From the NCBI GenBank assembly GCA_900553965.1, contig USFX01000048.1:1-14609 (forward strand): a stretch of 14,609 nt of DNA, in the 5' to 3' direction. Both the position numbers and the translations under genes were made by a program. The notes under the pieces are model-generated. The model made no database searches and was not told the origin of the DNA. It saw nothing but the letters and a program-made list of their open reading frames with translations. Shown piece by piece: positions 6,419 to 13,352 of this stretch (positions are counted from its first letter, which is position 1; the number at the start of each line of letters is the position of its first letter). The DNA comes from an uncultured Prevotella sp. Lineage in GTDB: Bacteria; Bacteroidota; Bacteroidia; Bacteroidales; Bacteroidaceae.

Positions 6419-8148
6419 TATTCTTTCGCTTTCTCTATCCAAGCCGCGAACTCGTCCACCTTCGGGTTTTCGAGGCCCAGCTTGTATTTCTTGTTCACAC
6501 CGCAGACATCCTGCTGGAGCTTCTGCGGGTTCAGCTCACGGATATCCGAAACGAGATAGTAACCGCACTTGTTGAGCAAGGGCACCCACTCCTCTCCCAC
6601 TCCGATGGCGGCCCATTCGGCCGCTGTGCCCTTCGGGGCCTTCTTCTCCGGCTTCATCGTCGGGAAGAGCAGCACTTCCTGTATCGTGGGCTGGCCGGTC
6701 ATGAGGATGGCCAGACGGTCGATGCCGATACCGATACCGCTCGTCGGCGGCATACCGTACTGCAGGGCGCGGAGGAAGTCGTGGTCGATGACCATAGCCT
6801 CGTCGTCTCCCTTGTCGGCAAGACGCATCTGTTCGATGAAGCGCTCCTCCTGGTCAATCGGGTCGTTAAGCTCGGAGTAGGCGTTGGCCAGCTCCTTGCC
6901 GTTGACCATCAGCTCGAAGCGCTCGGTCAGTCCGGGCTTTGAGCGGTGCATCTTCGTCAGCGGCGACATCTCGACGGGATAGTCGGTGATGAACGTCGGC
7001 TGTATGAACGTGCCCTCGGCTGTCTCTCCGAATATCTCGTCGATGAGCTTGCCCTTGCCCATAATCTCTGTATCCTCGATTCCGAGCGACTTGGCAATCT
7101 CGCGGATTTCCTCTTCGGTCTTGCCTTCGAGGTCATAGCCGGACTTCTCCTTGATGGCCTCAAGGATAGGCAGACGGCGGTAGGGGGCCTTGAAGCTGAC
7201 GACGTTGTCGCCAATCTTCACATCTGTCGTTCCGTTGACCGCGATGCAGATCTTCTCGAGCAGCTGCTCGGTGAAGGCCATCATCCAGTTGTAGTCCTTG
7301 TAGCTGACATAGAGCTCCATGCAGGTGAACTCGGGATTGTGGCTGCGGTCCATTCCCTCGTTGCGGAAGTTGCGGCCAATCTCATAGACGCCCTCAAATC
7401 CGCCGACGATGAGCCGCTTCAGATAGAGCTCGGTGGCGATGCGCAGATAAAGGTCTGTGTTGAGCGCGTTGTGGTGGGTGATGAACGGGCGGGCGCTGGC
7501 TCCACCGGCAATCTGCTGGAGAATGGGCGTCTCGACCTCCGTAAATCCGGCCTCGTCGAAGACACGGCGCATCGTGCGCAGTATCGTGGCGCGCTTCTCA
7601 AAGGTCTCCTTGACGCCGTCGTTGACCACGAGGTCGACGTAGCGCTGACGGTAGCGCAGCTCCGGGTCGTCGAACTTGTCGTATGCCACGCCGTCCTTAT
7701 ACTTCACGATGGGCAGCGGCTTGAGGCTCTTCGAGAGCATCGTCAGCTCCTGTGCATGGACGGAGATTTCGCCCGTCTGTGTGCGGAAAGCATATCCGCG
7801 CACGCCGATGAAGTCGCCGATGTCCATCAGTTTCTTGAACACCTTATTATATAAGTCCTTGTCTTCGCCCGGACAGATGTCGTCGCGGGTGATATAGACC
7901 TGTATGCGTCCTTTCGAGTCCTGCAACTCGACGAAGCTGGCCTTACCCATCACGCGGCGGCTCATAAGCCGGCCGGCGATGCAGACCTGCCGCGGCTCTG
8001 CGTCGTCGCTGAACCCGTCCTTTATATCTGTAGAAAAAGCATTGGTGGGATATTCCGCTGCCGGATAGGGGTCGATGCCCATGTCCCGCAGTTCCTGCAG
8101 ACTCTGGCGTCTGCCGATTTCCTGTTCACTTAACTCTAAAATGTTCAT
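6418..8148 (-). CDS. lysS: Lysyl-tRNA synthetase, class II
   Basis: This 576-residue enzyme charges tRNA-Lys with lysine, releasing AMP and pyrophosphate. The N-terminal OB-fold anticodon-binding domain (about 50-150, with VCIAGRLMSRRVMGKASFVELQD) precedes the class II core. Motif 1 is near 186-210. Motif 2 contains FRNEGMDRSHNPEFT (261-275). Motif 3 is GIGIGIDRLAILMT (471-484). Most bacterial LysRS end about 15-20 residues after motif 3 (here LLFPTMKPEKK); this protein continues for about 75 residues (501-576), as in other Bacteroidetes LysRS. It is the first gene of the lysS-gpsA-pgi-HAD unit. A TAAATTTG -7 box lies at 8190-8197, 41 nt before the ATG. Confidence 0.97.
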   Translation of the reverse strand: MNILELSEQEIGRRQSLQELRDMGIDPYPAAEYPTNAFSTDIKDGFSDDAEPRQVCIAGRLMSRRVMGKASFVELQDSKGRIQVYITRDDICPGEDKDLYNKVFKKLMDIGDFIGVRGYAFRTQTGEISVHAQELTMLSKSLKPLPIVKYKDGVAYDKFDDPELRYRQRYVDLVVNDGVKETFEKRATILRTMRRVFDEAGFTEVETPILQQIAGGASARPFITHHNALNTDLYLRIATELYLKRLIVGGFEGVYEIGRNFRNEGMDRSHNPEFTCMELYVSYKDYNWMMAFTEQLLEKICIAVNGTTDVKIGDNVVSFKAPYRRLPILEAIKEKSGYDLEGKTEEEIREIAKSLGIEDTEIMGKGKLIDEIFGETAEGTFIQPTFITDYPVEMSPLTKMHRSKPGLTERFELMVNGKELANAYSELNDPIDQEERFIEQMRLADKGDDEAMVIDHDFLRALQYGMPPTSGIGIGIDRLAILMTGQPTIQEVLLFPTMKPEKKAPKGTAAEWAAIGVGEEWVPLLNKCGYYLVSDIRELNPQKLQQDVCGVNKKYKLGLENPKVDEFAAWIEKAKE

Positions 8149-8189
8149 AAGTATTAAAAAATGTCGAATATATATTCTTATTATGGCTG

Positions 8190-8197
8190 CAAATTTA
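8190..8197 (-). promoter_or_regulatory. -7 promoter box of lysS
   Basis: On the minus strand this reads TAAATTTG, a full match to TAnnTTTG, followed by CAGCC. No convincing -33 TTTG is seen. It predicts a leader of about 35 nt for the lysS operon mRNA. Confidence 0.6.
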
Positions 8198-8302
8198 ATA
8201 AATTATTCTGAATAAGCGTTATTTTGACTGTGGATTATTCGCTCCGTTGAGGTTATTTAAGGAATAATGCAAATGAGCGTGAGTAGGGTCACGGAGATTA
8301 CA

Positions 8303-8419
8303 CGGACGCTGTAGCAGATTTGCAATCACGAGTGTCCGGTAGATGCGTTTGTCACTTCGGAATCCGCTACAGCGTTCAAGTTATCTTCCGAACAGTCATG
8401 ATTGCAAATCCACTACAGC
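8303..8419. repeat. REP-like inverted-repeat element
   Basis: A 24-bp sequence at 8308-8331 recurs inverted at 8396-8419 with 21 of 24 identities (GCTGTAG..GATTTGCAATCA). A third partial copy, GCTGTAGCGGATT, lies inverted at 8373-8361. Local stems bracket the units: CGGAC/GTCCG (8303-8307 and 8334-8338) and TTCGGAA/TTCCGAA (8356-8362 and 8386-8392). No open reading frame of substance is present. The layout resembles bacterial REP/BIME elements or a small MITE; no matching transposase is in the window. Confidence 0.7.
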
Positions 8420-8991
8420 ATGAATATCAGATAATTGCGTCAGCATGCCAAATGTACGTCTCCACACGTTCATGGTTTTGCGACACCCACTTTACTATAT
8501 ATTTACAAAACAACCTCCGGAAAAATTCCCGTTTTAGCTCGTTTTCGAGCCATTTTGCGGCCTTTTCGAAGCATTTCCGACCTGTTTTCCGCACCGAAAA
8601 ACAGGAATGGGATTGCCGTAAGGCCCTCCCGTCTCTTTTGGAACGAAGAATCCGTCGATTTTTGACACCCGTTTCCAACCCGAAAAAGCCGCCGTTTTCT
8701 TGCCGTAAGGCCCTCCCGGGGTTGCGACGGGGCTGCTTTCGCAGTGCAACGGGGCCCTTGTTGCAACGCCGTAAGGGCCCCGTTGCAGAGCCGGGAGGCC
8801 CTTACGGCTCGGCCGCCGGCGGATTTTTGGAGAAAAACGGCGGCGGAACGGCAAAACGGCGGTGTTTTTTTCGTTCCGCCGTTTCTATTTTGCGATTTTC
8901 CAGAGGCCCTTTTTTCGGCATATTATTTTTACATCATGAAGGCCGGACAAGAGGACTTTAAAGGCCGAACGTTAAAAAAGATGGAATAAAA
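8420..8991. other. Gene-free stretch with GC-rich palindromes
   Basis: I see no credible gene here. The long open frames on both strands are translations of repeated GC-rich palindromes, with biased composition and no recognisable domain. The left part (8420-8580) is AT-rich and shows no repeat. The right part carries the palindromes listed separately at 8581-8884 and then an AT-rich approach to the ompA-family promoter. Confidence 0.6.
8581..8884. repeat. Cluster of GC-rich palindromes and repeats
   Basis: The unit GCCGTAAGGCCCTCCCG occurs at 8615-8631 and 8702-8718, and inverted (one mismatch) at 8791-8808. The last two form outer arms of 18 nt around a perfect 14-bp inner palindrome: GCAACGGGGCCCTT at 8746-8759 and its complement at 8773-8786. 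The loop contains GTTGCAAC. Flanking hairpins are CCTGTTTT/AAAACAGG (8581-8588 and 8598-8605) and a 13-bp pair with a 3-nt bulge, AAACGGCGG..AACG (8835-8850) with CGTTCCGCCGTTT (8872-8884). The origin is probably a dispersed intergenic repeat family; its role is unknown. Confidence 0.8.
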
Positions 8992-9023
8992 TTTGGTATT
9001 CTCGATAATATGTCATAATTTTG
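8992..9023 (+). promoter_or_regulatory. Promoter of the OmpA-family gene
   Basis: TTTG at 8992-8995 (-33) and TAATTTTG at 9016-9023 (-7) are separated by 20 nt. They match the Bacteroidetes consensus TTTG-N19/20-TAnnTTTG at every defined base. Transcription should start near 9030, giving an AT-rich leader of about 35 nt. Confidence 0.8.
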
Positions 9024-9063
9024 TCCACAAGACGTTAATTTATACTCAATAACTTAAAAACAA

Positions 9064-10209
9064 ATGTACAGAAAAACAATGTTAGCAGCAGCAATGTGTC
9101 TGCTGGCTTCCGGTGCAGTGAGTGCACAGGAGAGCGACAACGGAAAACTGAAGTCCTACAGCTACGTGGAAGTGCAGGGCGGAGGTCAGGTCACGCTGAC
9201 CGACGCCAAGATGGACAAGTTGTTAACACCGGTGGGTGCGGTTTCCTTCGGCCACTATTTCACTCCCGTCGTCGGAGCACGTCTCCACGTCAGCGGATGG
9301 GAGTCGAAGAGCGGATTTGACAATCTGGGATATTACAAGTACAACTATATCACGACAAATGCCGATCTGCTCCTCAATCTGACCAATCTCGTCTGCCGGA
9401 AGGACAACCACTTCCTCAACGTCATCTTCGTCGGCGGTATCGGTCTGACCAACGCCTGGGGCAACGATGAGGCCAACTGCATGGCCGCGGCCAACAACGG
9501 ACTGAACATGCCGCTCGTCTGGGACGACAACCGTCTGAGCCACAACATACGTGCCGGCCTGCGTCTGGAGACAGACGTGCGCAAGCCCTTCGGCGTGTCG
9601 CTCGAAGTGGCTGCCAACAGCCTGGACGACCGCTTCAACTCGAAGTATAACAACACCGATGACTGGATGGTCACGGCTTCACTCGGACTGAGCTTCCGCT
9701 TCGGTCACAAGTTCCGCAAGGCCGCTCCCGCTCCGGCACCCGTTGTCGAGAAGACCGTTGAGCCCGCTCCGGCACCCGCACCAAAGCCCGAGCCACGCGT
9801 CGTTACGCGCACGGTGGAGAAGAAGGTGCCCGTCACGCTTCACGAAGAGCGCTTCTACAAGCTCCGCGAGGCTGATGCCGACGGCCACAAAGCCCAGATG
9901 AAGCGCGTCGCCGACTTCCTCGCAACCTATCCGACGGCCACGGTGACCGTAGTCGGCTATGCCGACAAGGGCACAGGAAACCCGAAACTCAACGTCAAGT
10001 ATGCCAAGCAGCGCGCCGACCAGTACAAGGAAGCTCTCGTCAAGGACTATGGCGCCGACGCTTCGCGCATCATCACCGACAGCAAGGGCGACAGCGTTCA
10101 GCCCTTCGAGGACAACGACAAGAACCGCTGCGTCATCGTTGACGGCAAGGCGGAGAAGGTCGTGACGGAGACAGTGACGGAGACCGTGACAGACCCCGTT
10201 GCTGAGTAA
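9064..10209 (+). CDS. OmpA-family outer membrane protein
   Basis: This 381-residue protein probably links the outer membrane to peptidoglycan. A signal peptide ends at AVSA (residue 21). The N-terminal half (about 30-215) shows alternating beta strands of a small barrel, ending in DDWMVTASLGLSFRFGHKF. A Pro/Ala/Lys linker follows (about 219-250; PAPAP repeats and KPEPR). The C-terminal OmpA-like domain (about 255-365) contains VTVVGYADKGTG, with the diaminopimelate-contacting Asp, then KYAKQRADQYKEAL, ASRIITDSKGDSVQPF and NDKNRCVIV, which keeps the first Arg of the usual NRRV. The tail has a VTET tandem repeat. A full-consensus promoter precedes it and a terminator follows at 10281-10315. Such proteins are usually abundant. 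The gene is monocistronic. Confidence 0.93.
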   Translation: MYRKTMLAAAMCLLASGAVSAQESDNGKLKSYSYVEVQGGGQVTLTDAKMDKLLTPVGAVSFGHYFTPVVGARLHVSGWESKSGFDNLGYYKYNYITTNADLLLNLTNLVCRKDNHFLNVIFVGGIGLTNAWGNDEANCMAAANNGLNMPLVWDDNRLSHNIRAGLRLETDVRKPFGVSLEVAANSLDDRFNSKYNNTDDWMVTASLGLSFRFGHKFRKAAPAPAPVVEKTVEPAPAPAPKPEPRVVTRTVEKKVPVTLHEERFYKLREADADGHKAQMKRVADFLATYPTATVTVVGYADKGTGNPKLNVKYAKQRADQYKEALVKDYGADASRIITDSKGDSVQPFEDNDKNRCVIVDGKAEKVVTETVTETVTDPVAE

Positions 10210-10271
10210 GGGAAAAAGAATGTTTAGAAATATTATATAATTCCAGTAAGTTTTTGTCTTTTTCAAGCTTC

Positions 10272-11543
10272 TTATTGGTGAAAGCCGGCTTCTCCGTGAG
10301 GAAAGGCCGGTTTTTGTTTGGTGCAGACGAGCAGGATATGGCTGCCTCCGGCCGTTGTCGTGGCCATGATATAGGTCTCTCCGCCCTCGACCAGCTTCAG
10401 CCGGCGGCGCAGCGCGTCCGTCGTCATCGGGAAATTTCTGACCGTAATGTTGGCCCGTGTCACCCCGGCGAGCGTCCGCCGCAGCTCCTTCTTGTTCATT
10501 GTCGTCACCGCCGTGACCTCAAATCCCCGGCCTGGGAAACCGTCGACAGGCCGGCCGGAGACGAACAGATGGCTGTCACGGCTGATCTGCCGGACACCGT
10601 AGCGGGCGGCGATGAGGGCGAAACATCCCGCTTTCATCACCGCAGCGTTAGGCTCGTAGACATAGCATGGCGGGACGGGAATGTCGTCCGACGGCATATC
10701 CGTCGTTCGCTCTGCCGTGAACGCCATTGCCGTTGTTCTGTCAGCGCCGTCCGTCTGAATCTCGCGTCCGTCGCGGTCGGCGTCATAAGAGACTGTCGTG
10801 CCGTCGTTGACACAGAACATCCGCAGTCCCGCGGCCTCCTCACGGCCGATGACCATCAGCAGCTCTTTACATTCTCCGGACGTTGCCACGATATGGACCT
10901 CGCTGACCGATGCCCCCGCCCCGCTGATGTCCCTGACCGCCTTGCGCCAGTCGAGCATCGGCGAGAGCTTCACCATGACGTGGCGGGCGCGGTCGAGCAG
11001 CATGCCGATGATGGCGAGGATGTCCGGCGTGCAGTCGCTGATGGCGAATGTCCGTCCGCCGTGGTTGTCGCGGCGCGCCGGATCGGCATATATCAGTGAC
11101 GCTCGGTCCGCCATTCCCGCGGCATATTCCGGACCGTCGCCGCAGACCGTGACGGCCTGCGCCAGCCCGAGGCGACGGAAATTGGCCTCCGCGATGCGGC
11201 ACAGATGCTCCTGGCGCTCCACATATACGGCCCTCGTGAACAGCCGGGCCATAAAAGAGAAGTCCACACCGAAGCCTCCCGTGATGTCGACGAGCAGCGC
11301 GCCGTCCGTCAGACGCCCCGCCACGGCGGCCGGCTCGCCCGAACACTGCTCCATTGACAGATGCGGCGGATAGACGATGCCGTCTGTCGCGGCCCATGAC
11401 GGCAGCTTGCGGCGCGCCGTCTGACGCCCGGCAATCTGGTCAAGGGCAAAGGGAAGGTCGATGGCGCTGTCGGGGCGCGCCTTAAGGGCCAGCTGACGCA
11501 CGTCGTCGTCGGCATGAAGAGCGATGAACTCGTCTGTTGTCAT
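10272..11543 (-). CDS. THUMP-like class I SAM-dependent methyltransferase (PG1098 family)
   Basis: This is a 423-residue protein of the Bacteroidetes family represented by Porphyromonas PG1098, usually annotated as a THUMP-like or ferredoxin-like domain methyltransferase acting on RNA; the substrate is not established. A helical N-terminal domain holds the family pattern ALDQIAGRQTARRKLPSW and PHLSMEQCS. The Rossmann methyltransferase has VDITGGFGVD (85-94) for SAM, VYVERQ as the ribose-binding acid, and DPARRD (154-159) as the catalytic-loop motif. The C-terminal THUMP-like part contains EPNAAVMKAGCFALIA and FPGRGFEV. The ATG at 11543 (MTTDEFIAL) matches family starts; a GTG at 11636 would add 31 atypical residues. 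It lies 111 nt after the M15 peptidase gene on the same strand. Its last codons overlap the ompA-family terminator. Confidence 0.85.
   Translation of the reverse strand: MTTDEFIALHADDDVRQLALKARPDSAIDLPFALDQIAGRQTARRKLPSWAATDGIVYPPHLSMEQCSGEPAAVAGRLTDGALLVDITGGFGVDFSFMARLFTRAVYVERQEHLCRIAEANFRRLGLAQAVTVCGDGPEYAAGMADRASLIYADPARRDNHGGRTFAISDCTPDILAIIGMLLDRARHVMVKLSPMLDWRKAVRDISGAGASVSEVHIVATSGECKELLMVIGREEAAGLRMFCVNDGTTVSYDADRDGREIQTDGADRTTAMAFTAERTTDMPSDDIPVPPCYVYEPNAAVMKAGCFALIAARYGVRQISRDSHLFVSGRPVDGFPGRGFEVTAVTTMNKKELRRTLAGVTRANITVRNFPMTTDALRRRLKLVEGGETYIMATTTAGGSHILLVCTKQKPAFPHGEAGFHQ
10281..10315 (+). terminator. Rho-independent terminator after the OmpA-family gene
   Basis: A GC-rich hairpin (CCGGC / GCCGG core, with adjoining AAA/TTT pairs) is followed by TTTTTGTTT on the plus strand. 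It lies wholly inside the 3' coding end of the convergent methyltransferase gene. Confidence 0.7.
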
Positions 11544-11654
11544 GGGGAAATGGAGAATATAGATATATGTTTCGGGAGATTCTATATGCCATGCGGAAAC
11601 GTCGCGTATGCCATATATAACCGTTATGTCAGTCACTCTGAATTATCGTGTCAG

Positions 11655-12431
11655 TCATCTTATGACCTTGAAGTTCTTCTTAGCCTCAGCCCGTGAGCGC
11701 AGATTGAAGTGCCACCACTCCGTGCGTAGCGGCTTCCAGCCCGCATATCTCATCACCTCGCGCAGCAGACGGCGGTTGGCGAGGGCCTCGCGGCTCATCT
11801 TTCCCTGGGCTGCCAGCTGCTCCTCGCGGTCTATATGCGACAAGACGGTCATGTTGTCAATCTTCGTTCCCATCGGTATGGTGTCGCCGTTGGCGCGGCA
11901 AAGTGTCAGGTCAACGGCCAGTCCGTAGTTGTGGAGCCCTCCGCCGTTCCTCGGATTGCTCACGTAGAAGCTGTGGTCCGTGTCCTTCACGGCGTCCCAC
12001 ATCTTCTGCTGGATGGACATCGGCCGTGCCGCGTCGTAGACCTTCAGGCTAAGGTCGGGTCGCAGCTGCCTGAGCCGTGCCTGCGCTTTCTTCAGTGCGG
12101 CGGCCGCGAGCGGGTGGAGATAGGCTTCGCGCAGGTCGCCGTAAAGCACCCGTCCCGTGAAATTGTCGGCCCGCGAGTACATCAGACTCACCGCGATGGA
12201 CTTGTCCACGTCGCGTATGTCGACATATCCCGCCGCCGCCATGCGCTGCGCCGTGGTCTGTTTCGGTTTCTGCTGCGCCGCCTTCTGCCTCTGTTGCGCC
12301 GCCGTTATGTGTTGTCTGCCGCCAGCCTTCTGCTTCTGCTGCGCCGCAACGGGGCAGCAGATGAGGATAGCTGTCATGCCGGCGACGGCCTTCATGCGTG
12401 CTGCGGCAATATGGGAAAATATCTGTCTCAT
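11655..12431 (-). CDS. Peptidase M15 family D-alanyl-D-alanine dipeptidase (VanX/DdpX type)
   Basis: This is a 258-residue exported zinc peptidase predicted to hydrolyse D-Ala-D-Ala dipeptide in the periplasm, probably for cell-wall recycling. A signal peptide covers residues 1 to about 30 (PVAA cleavage). A Gln/Lys/Ala-rich linker follows (31-62). The catalytic domain has YSRADNFTGRVLYG, YDAARPMSIQ (Arg136, the transition-state Arg of VanX), the zinc ligands His167 (LHNYG) and Asp174 (AVDLTL), then MGTKID, and TEWWHF with catalytic Glu238 and zinc ligand His241. All key residues are present. The ATG at 12431 was chosen; the ATG at 12398 also leaves a good signal peptide. A TACCTTTG -7 box lies at 12459-12466. 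Nothing suggests a vancomycin-resistance cluster. It probably leads a two-gene unit with the downstream methyltransferase. Confidence 0.92.
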   Translation of the reverse strand: MRQIFSHIAAARMKAVAGMTAILICCPVAAQQKQKAGGRQHITAAQQRQKAAQQKPKQTTAQRMAAAGYVDIRDVDKSIAVSLMYSRADNFTGRVLYGDLREAYLHPLAAAALKKAQARLRQLRPDLSLKVYDAARPMSIQQKMWDAVKDTDHSFYVSNPRNGGGLHNYGLAVDLTLCRANGDTIPMGTKIDNMTVLSHIDREEQLAAQGKMSREALANRRLLREVMRYAGWKPLRTEWWHFNLRSRAEAKKNFKVIR

Positions 12432-12458
12432 TGCGTTATGACGTTATGTTTCTGGCTG

Positions 12459-12466
12459 CAAAGGTA
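12459..12466 (-). promoter_or_regulatory. -7 promoter box of the M15 peptidase gene
   Basis: On the minus strand this reads TACCTTTG, a full match to TAnnTTTG, followed by CAGCC exactly as in the lysS promoter. No clear -33 box is visible. It sits 27 nt upstream of the ATG at 12431. Confidence 0.6.
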
Positions 12467-12564
12467 GCAAAAAAACGCCAATGACGCTTTAAAAAGACAT
12501 CATTGATGCTTTCCGCAGGCGGAAAACAAAAAGGAAAACGAAAGGAAGACAAAATGGAAGCAAA

Positions 12565-12598
12565 AGGGCGCCTGTATGTTCGCACACACAGACGCCCT
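12565..12598 (-). terminator. Rho-independent terminator of the beta-barrel protein gene
   Basis: On the minus strand AGGGCG and CTGT pair with ACAG and CGCCCT, with one mismatched position inside a 10-bp stem. The stem is followed by TTTGCTT. It is 30 nt beyond the stop of the gene ending at 12629. Confidence 0.75.
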
Positions 12599-12628
12599 GT
12601 ATAAAGTTATTCCTGTTAGATTGCCTGA

Positions 12629-13255
12629 TCAGAATTTGTAGGAGAGACCGGCTGCGATGACGCACTGGTCGAAGTCGCTGACAATCTGATAGCGGCCTTC
12701 AGCGAAGATTGTGAGCTTATCGCTGAGGTCATACTCAGCACCTGCGCCGATGTTGAAACCGATCTTGCTTTCGCTTGAGCTGTCGTCTGCTGCCTTGTAC
12801 GCATTCTCATACTCAGCCTTCAGCGCTGCATACTGACTGGGGTCATACTGCTTCAGAAGGTCGAGGTCGCTCTGGCTAAGGCCCTGGTTCTTCATGGTCT
12901 CCTCGAAAGAAGCACCCATTCCCATATCACCAAAAACGTCGTCAGCGTCTACCTTCCAGTAAACGTAAGACACTCCGGCCAACGGATAGACGCGGAACTT
13001 GTCGGAGATGGGGATGAGGTAGTGGAGGTTCAGGCTTCCGTTCATGTTCGTCATGTAGTCCTTCTTGAAGAAGTAGTCGAACGAAGCCTCTGCGCGAAGG
13101 GCCTCAGTGATGCCGTACTGCACCTTTGCGCCGATACCGAAGTTGGAATTCTCAGAACCGAATGCGCCATAAAGACCCACACCGGTTGTGCCCTTTTGAG
13201 CGTAAGAGCATACGCTTACGAGTGCAATGCACAACGAAAGAAAAATCTTTTTCAT
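12629..13255 (-). CDS. Small outer-membrane beta-barrel protein (porin-family, OMP_b-brl type)
   Basis: This is a 208-residue secreted protein. A signal peptide (MKKIFLSLCIALVSVCSYA) is cleaved before Gln20. Amphipathic strands follow (GVGLYGAFGSE, NFGIGAKVQYGI, LRAEASFDYFF, MNGSLNLHYLIPI, FRVYPLAGVSYVYW, KIGFNIGAGAEYDL, LTIFAEGRYQI, CVIAAGLSYKF), enough for an eight-stranded barrel. The C-terminal Phe is typical of BAM substrates. An acidic, helix-prone insert (about 103-163) separates strands five and six and would form a long extracellular loop. Ligand and function are unknown. The leader is A-rich (AGAAAAAGAAAAAATC). A weak -7-like GACTTTTG lies at 13288-13295; alternatively it is read from the promoter at 13644-13675, making the structured RNA its leader. 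Confidence 0.88.
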   Translation of the reverse strand: MKKIFLSLCIALVSVCSYAQKGTTGVGLYGAFGSENSNFGIGAKVQYGITEALRAEASFDYFFKKDYMTNMNGSLNLHYLIPISDKFRVYPLAGVSYVYWKVDADDVFGDMGMGASFEETMKNQGLSQSDLDLLKQYDPSQYAALKAEYENAYKAADDSSSESKIGFNIGAGAEYDLSDKLTIFAEGRYQIVSDFDQCVIAAGLSYKF

Positions 13256-13352
13256 AATGATTTTTTCTTTTTCTGCCTATCAATCCTCAAAAGTCAGCGT
13301 TATTTAATAGGTTAGTATAAGATACAAGAAAACGACGTGAGGATTCCACTTC

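Noticed and set aside
8320..8961. 213-codon plus-strand open frame, with overlapping minus-strand frames of 83-106 codons
   Set aside because: It runs through the REP-like element and the palindromes; the translation is Arg/Phe/Gly-rich with repeats reflecting the DNA repeats. No domain, no ribosome site and no matching promoter were seen.
11544..11636. GTG-started 31-residue extension of the methyltransferase
   Set aside because: No family similarity was recognised in it, and MTTDEFIAL at 11543 fits the family N-terminus better.
11655..12431. Vancomycin-resistance vanX cluster
   Set aside because: No vanH, vanA-type ligase or vanRS genes adjoin it. Stand-alone exported M15 dipeptidases are common in Bacteroidetes.
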